This document shows, piece by piece, positions 47,001 to 59,000 of a stretch of 60,000 bases of DNA. Made by a program: the position numbers and the translations under genes. The notes beneath the pieces are model-generated. The model was given only the letters and a program-made list of their open reading frames with translations, was not told the DNA's origin and ran no database searches. Numbering within the stretch: position 1 is the stretch's first letter; each line of letters starts with the position of its first letter. Origin of the DNA: Nematostella vectensis (lineage: Eukaryota > Cnidaria > Anthozoa > Actiniaria > Edwardsiidae); assembly GCF_932526225.1 (NCBI RefSeq), contig NC_064038.1, forward strand, positions 9,487,070 to 9,547,069. The letters are read 5' to 3'.

Positions 47001-50000
47001 TTGATAATTTTTTATGATTATCCTATTTCATATAAGGTTACACTGCGAGAATCTATGTGTCGTAATCCGCATATCATTATGGGTAATTTCAAGATCTGTT
47101 GTTTGGTTGTGAGGAGGCAATTCATGAAAAATATTTTCTTGTCGGTTTTTGATTTGCCTCTTGATTCAATGCCAATAACGACAGATGCATCCTAGAGTAC
47201 AACCTTAATTGAAATAGGATAATGATTTTATTTTTGATTTTGTTGATGATGAGTAGCAGATGTTCTAGTTGATGATTTTTGTTGTCATTTATGTTATTTT
47301 TGTTGTTATTTATTTTACTGTTTGTACGCAGGAGATCATCCTTGGCCTGACCAGCCACTACAGATTATACGCTGACGACAAAGAGGTATGACAGACCTTA
47401 GAAGCGCTAAGCCCTCGGAAGATCATAGTAGTATAGTGGGGACCCCACTTTCCTGGTTGGCATCGTCTTTTAATTAAGTTTTACGGATTGACAGGTTGCG
47501 ACAAACTGCACATCGTTTGCTGTACATGACGAATTTCTGCTGCTCAGTACGCATGCTCACACGTGCCGCTGCATCAGCTTACTGCCATCCAGTCAAGGTA
47601 TCTGATTACTTTCGTACCTAATCTTCTCCCGACAACTTTTCACTTTTTCTATATAAGCCTATGTTGCTATGTTTCCAGATGTGAATACATCTGTCTTCTC
47701 CCTCTCGTTTATTGTAACCCATCTATTTGTAGGACTGCCTGTTCTTCTTGAAGACAAGCCGAATGCCCTCGATGAGTCGATACGCAGAGTGGAGCGTGGC
47801 TCGCAGATCGTTGTAGCTGTCACGCAAGATACAAAAGTGATCCTACAGGTATCTGCAGAATTTAACCATAACCTTCCCCTAATCCTCAATCCTGATGTTT
47901 TAAAACATCGATGTTTTAAAAATGCGGCGTCGCGATACATCGAAATCGGCTATGAATAATGAAGCCTCGTTTAAACAGGACCGGCATTATCGCTACATTC
48001 GGTCGACCACACATCAAAATAAACAAACGATTTCGCACCACTCAGCCAGGTTTGTTGACACCGCTACGCTCGGATGACCACAAGACAACATAGATCTTGG
48101 CGAACTACTTCGCAAATACCTTATACAATAATTTGCAACAGCATTGTTGGCTATTTTGGCCAGTAATCTTCAGGCTTTTTGCACTGGGCATTAATTAATT
48201 AATTTTTAAAAAGAACGAGGCTTCGCAAACATTTAATCCACCTTGCTCTTATTGACAGATGCCTCGTGGAAACCTGGAAACCATCCATCCTCGCGCCCTT
48301 GTTACCTCTTATCTGAAGAAATGTCTTGACAGGTGCGGGAAAGCTGTGCTCAACTTGCTGCAGATATGAGCTATACTGTAGTTAGTGTAATTGTCGCTAC
48401 TGCTGTTGTTCTTGTTGATTGATGATGATGGTGCTGCTGCTGCTGATGATGGTGATGATAGTGATAATGATGATGATGATGATGATTATGATGATGATGA
48501 TGATGATTGTGGTGGTAATGTTGATAATTATGATGGTGTTGGTAATGGTGGGTGGAGATATGATAATGATGTAATAATGACTTCTATGATGTAGTGTTTT
48601 AGAACATAAAATATTTTTTGCAGTTTGGAATATAAAAATGCATTCATGACCATGAGGCGGCATCGCATTAACCTTAACCTGATTTACGACCACAATCCTG
48701 AGGTGAGTGGTTTCCCTCTTTTTTTCTCACACTCCTTATCCATGAAGCCTTTATCTGAAACAATACCCCCTTTGACTTAGACCACATTTGACTAAGGACG
48801 CGTATACCAATAGCTTATAGGGAACCCAAGCAATGGCGACGACAACGTGGACGACGGCGGAAAAAGGCGATAGAATCACTTTGTGAATTTGACAGCAGCA
48901 CGTGGGAATGCGTTCTGTCTGATGCTTTTCAGCAATTTTTAACCAAAGCACGACTTTAAAACTCCACGTTTCACGGTCATTGAGGACGCGGAAGTTTTCA
49001 CAATAAACACCCCTAAACTACCATTGCTAGTGCGAATTATTTTGATCTGTTTTTGGCCTTATTGTTAGGCTTTTTCTGTTGCTATTAGTTTATTGAGCCT
49101 AAACTGCGAAAGCATATTTTCGATCTTGTTGTCCTAGCCGTATTCGTCGTCCTTGTCTTTAACGATGCGTGGGCAACGTTTGCCTCGTTTTCATACGAAT
49201 ACTTGGTCACCTTTCAAGATGGTATAGGAAGCTGAAAAAAGCAGTTTTCCAATGTCTAAAAACATTCGTATTCTGGTAAAAAATAAATATTTCTTTAACC
49301 TTTTCTGTGATTTTTGATGTATGTTCCATATTAATTGCAATAGGGTCCCCGAAATCAATTATTGAAATTTGCATCGCATTAAAATAATATAAAAAACAAG
49401 AAAAAGAAATTTCGAAAATTGCTCACACGTTTTTTAGCCCTTGCAATAAAGTATAAGGTTTGTAAGCTTATACTATAAAACTTACTGCGACAGGAACTCT
49501 TCAGGAAAGAAACCAAGAATTGGCCTTTCAGTGCATTACTCTAGCATTTGATGTTTTAATGCAATGTTTTATATCTATTTCTAGCTATTCCTGGCGAATA
49601 TCGAGACTTTCCTAAAGCAAGTGGAATCCGTTGCATTTATTAATCTGTTTTTGTCAGACCTAAGGTAAACTATCGGGTTTTATCGGGTACCATATATAGA
49701 GAATTATACTACATGGAAAGTGCGCGCGTACGGATTTTATTCACCAGTAGTGCAAAAAACGAACGAGTGAGTTTTTTTATACAAAACAACGAGTGAATAA
49801 AAACTGTACAAAACACTTTCCATGCTGTATTTTGTTTATTATATACATATTGATAAATTTATAATAAGCTTATTACATAACATTTTATTAGACTTGGCTG
49901 CAGAGGCTCCGAGGTTTGTGCTGTTCGACGGTTCAGTTGAAGACAGACAGAAACTTACATTGAAATGAATATTTCTCGCTAATGTCACGCACGAGACTGT

Positions 50001-53000
50001 GATGTTAGCGTTTTAACAGCCTTACATCTCGCTCGGTTTTTTCTTTTCCTTTATAATCCTCTACAGTGTCATTGAGAGTAGCAAATCTATTGTCCTCCAT
50101 TTTGAACGCTTGGTATTACAGTAAAATTTCTTTATCTCGCTTAGTGGTGCTCAATAACAAAAGACATGCAAAGCTACCCGTCTCCCCGTGTTGGGGTTGA
50201 AGCCATTCAAGTGCAGTGAAAAATTATCGTTCGTCCAATCAGAACCGCGAACGACTTTTCTTCACGGTGAAAAAACATCGTTCGCGCCTCTGATTTGCTG
50301 AGACCAGTGAACAAACGAAAATTTACTGAATATTTTTTCAGTGAGTATTTCTCAGTACTCACTTTCTCGCATACTTTTTGATTTATTATCATTTATTTGA
50401 CTTAGTTAAATTGTATTTTGCTTTCACAGGGACGAAGATACGACTATCACGATGTATGGCGGTTTTTATCCATGTGCAACTAAACGGTAAGGATTGGAAC
50501 AACTTATTCCTACTGTGTACTTGTAAAAGCATAGCCTTTGTTGTGCCACGACCTGACGGGCATTGCTAATCGTAATAAACGGATTTGGTCACGAGGGTAA
50601 AGTTCCATTACCCATTTATCATTATCTTGTTGGTATTCTTCAGAGCCGAAGTCGTATCTTCACCACTGCCCAGATTTCAACAAAAAATCATGTATCGAGA
50701 ATAGCACGTAGTTAATTCATTAAATGTTATCTAGCTATACGGGCATATTCATTTTGTTTTGTATGTAATGAAATGGTTTTCGGTGCGACAGTAAAAATGT
50801 GAGCCATTGGATGTTTTCCAGTTCAATTTCGCTATAATTTAAGAAAAGTAACGAACTCTCGGTGACAAATATGTCTGCTTGCTTATTACCTATCAATAAT
50901 ATTTTGTTACACTTTTTACCCCCCACAGCGGTAGCAGTAGCGACAAGACTAAAATTGATACTGTATGCGATGCATGCCGGGAAGCCTTGCAAAACCTTGG
51001 AAAGGAAAAGTAAGGAGAAGGGTATTCAATAGATTGATCACGTGACTGTTTGGATGGCAAACTTGCGCGCCCTCCGGCCTTTAGCTGCAAAATGACAGCC
51101 ACCAAAAATAGAAAAACGCAAGTAAATGATTGATTGATACTACCCATGTATCCATGTTTTGTTGTTTGCCAGAGAGCTGGTGCTAATTCCTTAAAAATTT
51201 TATGCAGTCTTAATACAACACCTAGATGGCGATTTCTTGCGATATCTTACGATTTTGATGGCCGCCATTTTGAAACAGGCCCAGGACCTAGCGTCTTAAG
51301 AAGAACTTCACAGGTTACCCGCGCGCTCGCTCCAGGCTCTTTGAGACCATTTAGAAAAACGACTGCCATTGATTGATATGGATTCGTTTTGTGATCTCAC
51401 AGGTATTTACTTTCCATTCTGACGTCTTACGCAAAGAAGACTGAGCCGGAACTAGAGACCGTTCTTTCAATTATCCGTGACTTGAAAAGTGAGTTGCTAC
51501 GCATAGATTTCCTTAACCTGAGTTAAGACTTTGTATATGAACCCCGAATCTCAACTTGAATTTCCTCATTTCCTTTTCCTATTTCTGAAAACAGTCAATG
51601 TAAACGGAGCTCAAGTCAAAGATAGCCAATGAAGACGGAGCTTCAGCCTCTTGGAAACTGTGAATGCAGACAGAGCTTTAGCCGCTTAAAAACTGTGAAT
51701 AAAGACAAACATAGCAAATGAAGACGGAGCTTTAGTCCCTTGAAAACTTCCTATGTTAATGAATCTTTACTTAAATTCTCAGATAAATTGATGAATTTAC
51801 ATTCGAATTTCGTCCAAATTTGGGTTTCTCGTTTAGCACATAATATGTGCTAAATCTCTCATCTGTAAACTGATCGTAGAGGTTGAAGAATGTATTTTTT
51901 TCTGTGCCCTTACGTTTAACTAAGAAAACCCAAAGCTGTGAAAAAGATCTCTAAATGTTGGTATTGATTCGAGGTGTTGTGTTGTTCTCTGTTGCTACAG
52001 ATAAACAAGCTGACACGTCACTTGGTGTGACGTCAGAGGAGGCGTTGAAATACGTCTTGTTTCTCGTGGACGTCAATCAGATGTTCGACGTCGCGCTTGG
52101 GATGTACGACTTCCAACTCGTCTTGATGGTCGCCGAGAAATCGCAGAAGGTAAAATGACGTCTTTGCCTATAAACGATCTTGACATCGTGGAATTTTTGC
52201 AGTCCACAAAACGCCGTAAAAATCGAAGTGACGCGAATAATAATTGTTGCAAACGTCACATGACGCGAACGGTGATTCCTAGTTCTAAAAGGTGAGGAGA
52301 TGGTCAGTATCAGTAAATAGTAAAGACTTGATGTTTTGAGAAAGTCGCAAGACGCATGCGCATAAACCTTCTTGCAAACAGCGTCAACATGTTTCTGATG
52401 TTCGGTTTTTGGTTAAAAGCGGGTATTCGTACCATGGCACCTGGGGAGAAGGGGGGCATAAAAGGGGGGTAATGGTTGTGATACGGGTAGAGGTTGGTGG
52501 CAGGGGTGAGGGCGGGAGGGTAATTGTGGGGATAATGCTACGGTGAGTGGGGTTGGACTATAAGGAGTGTACGGGATAGTGATGCAATGGTTCTTACCAT
52601 GGCGTATAGGGTGAATGGGAAGATTAAGACGGAGGTAGTGGGTAGGGGAGGTATAGACCAGAAAACATAAAAGGGTGATAAGGGGTAAGGTGTACATGCT
52701 GGTGGAGAAAAAAAGTGAGTTAAAATATAATGAGAAAACAACAATAGTTGCATAAATGTTACATAAATGAATTATAAATGATGGTAAGTAAGGGAAAGGA
52801 TATTTCATAGAGCTCTTTTAAAGGTTAATCAGCCTCACGTGTGTGCTAGAACAGGCAGCTCCAGCAATTACCGGTAATTTTTAGTAATTAAACCTCGCTA
52901 GACTAGGGTTACCGATGCGCCAATATTGCCTCCTGTGTCTGCAAAAAGACAATGTTTGGCAAAAATTTGACTTCAATCAAACCCTTCACAAAATTGAATG

Positions 53001-56000
53001 ACTAAAATTATCTCAAAAATAAAGAATCCGAAAGGCTTGTTTTGGTTAAAACGCGAAAATATATTGATTATCGCAAATTGTGCAAGGATTCATCTTGTTG
53101 TTTGACGGGGTAATAAATCAGAATTTAAAATAATAATTAAGTTCTTTTTGGGCTCTTTTTTGTGACATTCCCTCAAGCATGTGCAATTTTTAGTTATAGC
53201 CCTTTGCTTAATTAATTAATTCCATTTAAACAGGACCCGAAAGAGTATCTCCCATTTCTCAACAACCTTCGTCAGATGGAAACCAACTATCAGCGGTACA
53301 TGATTGATAAACATCTGAAAAGATTCACTAAAGCGATAAAAAACCTCAGCTTATGTGGTAAGTTAGACCCAATAGTACAAAAAAGCGTTAAAGCAGGCAA
53401 TATTCAAAATAAATGAACTGTATTTTTTCTGAGACTCTTGAAAACCTTTGAATGCTTAAAATCGATGAACCTTTTTATTATTATTTTGGAATACACTTAT
53501 GCAGCTATTTCAAGTAGCCACCACACGACAAGTGCAATGGAATGAGATCTCCTGCGCACGGCCGAAAATACCGTCCAGTATATAACGGCAGTGTAAACAG
53601 AATAACTAAGAAAATGTTACATATCGGCGAAATTCCGTTTTTTTATCGAACAGCGAAAGCGTGGAAAAAACGGCGAAATTCCGTTTTTTGTCGAACAGCG
53701 GAAGAATGAAAAAATCGGCGATATTCCGTTTTTTCGTCGAAGTAAACAGCGGAAGGGCTTGCTTGTTGCTTGTTGTTGAAATTGCTGTTTTTGTTATTCA
53801 TTGTTATTTTCCTAAGAGATCTTCGTGTTTGGTCCAAACCAGGTTCAGAACATTTTCACGAGCTTGTCACGCTTGTCAAGGAGAAGTCGCTATACAAAGA
53901 GGCCCTCAAGCTGTACTCTAAAACCACCAAGGAATATCAGGTAATGAAGAACAAAGCATTTTTTTTTCGTTTTAAAAAAATGAGGAAATATCAGGGCCAA
54001 TGAATATATAATGTTGTTGCTTCTCTTGCCATCCCAGCTTTATCCTCTAGATAAGGAGAAAGAAAAACCAAAAACAGAAATACAATATTTGTCCACAATT
54101 TAATACTGTCCCACCAAAAAATGCTCAGATGACTAGGTCTCTTTAAAAAGGGGAAAGCTGATTGAACTACAGTTATTGTTATTATATCTTATTCAGCATT
54201 GGAACACAACTTATGTAAAAAGATATCGAAATATTTCAAGATCAGACTATGGAAAAAAAAGACGCCTTTTAGCACTTGGTATTTGCTTGGACAACAAAAT
54301 GGCGACTGGCTTTTTGATAGCTTACACTGAGTCGAGCGGAACGTCATTGAGTAAAGAAAATTAAGTGATGTAACTTTTTACTTCTACAGGATATATCTAT
54401 TTGTTATGGTAAACATCTATTTGAAAAGAAGAAATACGAAGAAGCCGGAATTGGTAAGACCATATATGGTTATCTAGATCCGCCTCTCGAATCACGACTA
54501 ACCATGCGCGCTTTTTAGTATTTTCTCGCGTCGGCGCCCACAGTCAAGCACTGGAGGCTTTCCAGCGGTGTTGTTCATGGCGTCATGCGTTCTGTGTGTC
54601 TTCGCAACTTGAAGAGACTGAGGAAAAGAAGATGGAACGGGCGCGAGGGATGGCGGGTAAGGCATTTGTCCGTGTAAATGAGGCTAACAAGACTGACAAG
54701 ACGGGCACGTTTCGGCTAGCAAGTCAGATTCTGCTCGCGCGCCTCGGGTTAGTAGCTCATATAGTAATATACTTGACCGATAAGGTAAATACGGAGTCAG
54801 TCGCATTTCAGTCAAATAAGAGGGATTCGTGTGGTTTAGAGATTTTATAGTTCTATGCGTGAAACGTTTACTGCGATTTTCTTTAATTCTGAGACCTCTC
54901 GCCAAGATTTCGAAGATGCTTAAACCGCTTCTCATTAGTCCACCAATCAGATTTTAAGTTAGTAACGGAACATATTTTGCACCCTCTGATTGGTCAACAC
55001 CTTGCTGTGAGATGGCGTGATTGGCAGCTAAGTGTACCATCTAAGTGTAGGCCAATGGATAAAAATCAAAGCATTTGACTTAAAGGGCTCAACTCACCCT
55101 GTCCACAATGCATTGCTTTGTTTTCGTTTTCATCATGGGCAAGTCCAAAAAATGCACGTGGTTAGACACTTTTACACACTTTTCTTTCATCTTTTATGAA
55201 TGAATCATGTAAACTGAAAGAATATTACATAATTCCTTATTTTCTCTAAAGTTTTGAATTGCGATGGCATCAAATAGGCGCCATCGCAATGCACTGTGGG
55301 CAGGGTGAGTTGGACCCTTTAAGGAAGCCATAGTGTATTTTGTCGCTTGGAATTCATGAGTGTGAGTTCGCAGATTACTAAAAATCGCAGTAGTTTTTTA
55401 ATTTAAAAAAGGTGTCCTTTTCTCAGCCTATCTGAAGGAGCACCACCGGTTCACGGAAGCCGCCACTGTGTTAGAAGACTACGCCAAGGTATGACGTCAC
55501 AAGTTCGCTAAACTATGGAAGAAATATGGAAGGGATACTCATAAGTTGAATAACTTTTGAAATAATTTTTTTTCTTTAATGGACTTGATTTTGACTACCA
55601 GGACCCTGAAGAAGCAATCGTGTCACTCTTGGATGGGAGTGAATGGGACGAGGCACTTCGAATGGTAAGAAACATGATGTCATTATTTGGATGAACAAGT
55701 TTCTAGAAAGCCGAAGGGGCTGAGATTTTGGGATGTCAAAAGAATTAAATCAACTTACTAAAAATGTCCCGCTTCTTTTGTCGAAATTTTGATTTGTGCC
55801 CTTCCTTTTTGGAAGGTTTTTTTCTCTGTTATGGGTGCTTGAAAGGCTATAATTAAAAGTTTATGCCGAGAAACACTGACGAAGCATATTGTTTTCAATA
55901 AATTATCTATGGTAATTGAGCTTACCCTTCCCTGCTAGCAGAGTCCTCTTTTCTTTGTATTTCGCTGGACTGGTGTTCGCGAACGTCAGCCCTGCAAAAT

Positions 56001-59000
56001 TTAGAGAAAAGAGGCCTCTGCTATAAGGGAAAGCTTACGCTAAGTGATATGCTACAATTACATATCACCCAAATTGATTAACTATTATTTAGAATATCTT
56101 TTCTTGACATGTTTCAATGCTAGTATGAACGGGCGTTAACTTTCTCGTTTGTTTTAAGATTTACAAGCATAACAGAGTAGACATCATCGAGACGAATCTG
56201 AAACCGGCACTTGTTGAAGGTAATTTACGTTCTGTTTGTGCCAGACGTGTGCAGGCGCCTCAGCTGCAACCCACAAGCAGGCGCAGGGTCACATAATGAG
56301 TTCAAGTGTCACAGAACTTACCCTCGCTTTAATTAGAAGTTTTATTATAATCCCAAAGTAACTAGCAAAGTTATAACATCTGTTTGTGTCAGACGTGTGC
56401 AGCCACCTCAGCTGCAACCCACAAGCAGGCGCAGGGTCACACAACCAGCTTGTGTCATGCAATTTTCGGTCGCTTTAATTAGAAGTTTTGTTATAATCCG
56501 AATGTTACTCGCAAAGTTATAACATCTGTTTGTGCCAGACGTGTGCATCAATCTCAGCTGCAACTCACAAGCAGGCGCAGGGTCACACAACCAGCTTAAG
56601 TGTCATGCAATTTTCGGTAGCTTTAATTAGAAGTTTTGTTATAATCCGAATGTTACTCGCAAAGTTATAACATCTGTTTGTGTCAGACGTGTGCAGCCAT
56701 CTCAGCTGCAACCCAGAGGCAGGCGCAGGGTCACACAACCAGCTTGTGTCATGCAATTTTCGGTCGCTTTAATTAGAAGTTTTGTTATAATCCGAATGTT
56801 ACTCGCAAAGTTATAACATCTGTTTGTGTCAGACGTGTGCAGCCATCTCAGCTGCAACCCACAAGCAGGCGCAGGGTCACACAACCAGCTCAAGTGTCAT
56901 GCAACTTTCGGTCGCTTTAATTAGAAGTTTTGTTATAATCCCAAAGTAACTACCAAAGTTATAACATCTGTTTGTGTCAGACGTGTGCAGCCATCTCAGC
57001 TGCAACCCACAAGCAGGCGCAGGGTCACACAACCAGCTTAAGTGTCATGCAATTTTCGGTCGCTTTAATTAGAAGTTTTGTTATAATCCGAATGTTACTC
57101 GCAAAGTTATAACATCTGTTTGTGTCAGACGTGTGCAGCCACCTCAGCTGCAACCCACAAGCAGGCGCAGGGTCACGCAACCAGCTTAAGTGTCATGCAA
57201 TTTTCGGTCGCTTTAATAAGCCAGTTCAGAGTTAAATGGGTCTAGTGGACCCAAATCCACCGGAAGTCGATCGTTCTCCATACAAACCTCTGTATTTTTC
57301 GAGCAATATTGGGTGTAGAAACTCGCTCCAAAAAGTACTAATTTGCGTAGGTATTGACCAAAACGAGATGCGACATGAATTGTAAGGTATTATTTATTTT
57401 AATAAAAGCGATGGCTTTCTGATGATTATTATACAAAAGTTACCTCAGCGGTGAGCGTTGATAAAACCGTCGATTCACCCCTCTTCTACGATCGCCATGT
57501 TTACAACACTGTATTCCCTTTCTTTAGTCAAAACTTTCAGAAATATTCATAAGGGAGTGTTTAGGAGGTAATAGAGGGTAGAATCTGTAAAGGAGTTGTA
57601 AATAATTTGTAAGCAAATTTGAATTTTTGCTGCTATACTTAGATACTTATTTGTTCTGTAAAATTTCTGGATGGCATTGCTTTTTAAAAAAAGGTGAAAA
57701 TATATACAATACATATCTTAGTTTGTTTTTAGTCTATGAAAATGTGCGTACAATGGTAATTGGATTGTTTTGTAATTCATAAATTCTGGTTTTAATCTCA
57801 TATTGCCTCTTCTATCCAATATTCCACTTTCTTCCTTTTCATGGAACTGAATCTTCTGGACCGAGAAATGTGTTCATTATATCGAGGTGTCTGCTTATTA
57901 AAGTTTTGTTTATAACAGAGTTTTTCTGATAAATGAGATACTAACTCTGGAGGGTGTCCGTTATATAGAGAGTACACTAGTATACTACTACATGCTGGAT
58001 CGGGGGCTTCTTTTACTTACTCATGTTATCCGTCTGCTAGGATGTCGCAGTGAACGCAGTACTACCGCTCAACACAGCGAGAACTTCACGAAGTACAAGG
58101 AACGGCTACACATTGTTCGAGAGACGAAAGAGCGGCTCAGAATAGAGTTATTAGGTAAGCTGCCATTAAACAATTTCTAATAAATAAGTTGCTGGGTTTT
58201 ATTGTGGAAAATCAAAACATACTTACCGGATTATCTCTTTCCAAAAGCCCTGGTTCATGACTGCCCTTCACCAGCCACGCGCTAAGGCTCAAGAACAACA
58301 AAAACACCATATAATACTTATTAATAATAAGTATTATATATATTTATTACATTTTACAACTTTACAAAAGTAACTGTTATTTTGGTACGGCTCGAATAAT
58401 GGGTTAAACATTCTCCAACAGTTCTCCTTTTCGGGGTGAAAGTGTTCGTCTTTTCCAACGTGCCATATTGCACTTTCAGAAAATGGGACACTGAGGGATG
58501 ATACCGACGCGGACATTTTCTCGGACACCAGTAGTATCACGGGCCAGTCCGGATTTGGGTCCAGTGTAGGCTCCAAAGGAACTCGCTCTACTGGGTAAGT
58601 TAATGATAAATGATACATTCACGATTTTATTTGGGCCTATTTTCAGGTTAAAGCTAATCTATATTGAGATGCAAAACTAGGAATATAAAACTTTTATATA
58701 ACTATGAAATAAAATGCAGTTAATAATTTTGATACACTGCACATTATGAAGCTATTTTCTTAACCTGTCAGATTTGTGCTTATCGAAATTGCCGCTTATT
58801 AATAGTCAACCTTAGTGAAATCCAAAGCTATTTGAATTTCAAATATTTCATAGCTATTAGTCGTCCATATAGCATCCCTATGATTTCAAAAAATACTTTT
58901 TAGATTCTAAGAGGTGTATTGTTTTTCCTAAGTCGTTCTTCTAAGACTCGGCGAAAGTCAGAGCGCAAAAGGTACAGTCTTAAAGAAGGAAGCCCTTACG

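Larger units (their letters stand above)
38018..47848 (+). other. ELP1: ELP1 N-terminal WD40 double-propeller region
   Basis: Exons 1-18 encode the two beta-propellers: repeated WD-like units [62 protein letters not shown] and [15 protein letters not shown]-like [12 protein letters not shown], then [17 protein letters not shown]. These form the scaffold that dimerises and holds ELP2 and ELP3 in known Elongator structures. All splice phases are continuous through 2,091 bp (697 codons). Confidence 0.9.

Noticed and set aside
54657-54850. Plus-strand open frame continuing past ELP1 exon 29
   Set aside because: A GTAAGG donor at 54657 fits, and the next conserved block ([20 protein letters not shown]) is at 55427; the read-through sequence has no match to ELP1.
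56408-56893. Repeated minus-strand 60-residue frames (CDPAPAC-type)
   Set aside because: Translations of the 146-148-bp tandem array; no start context or family.
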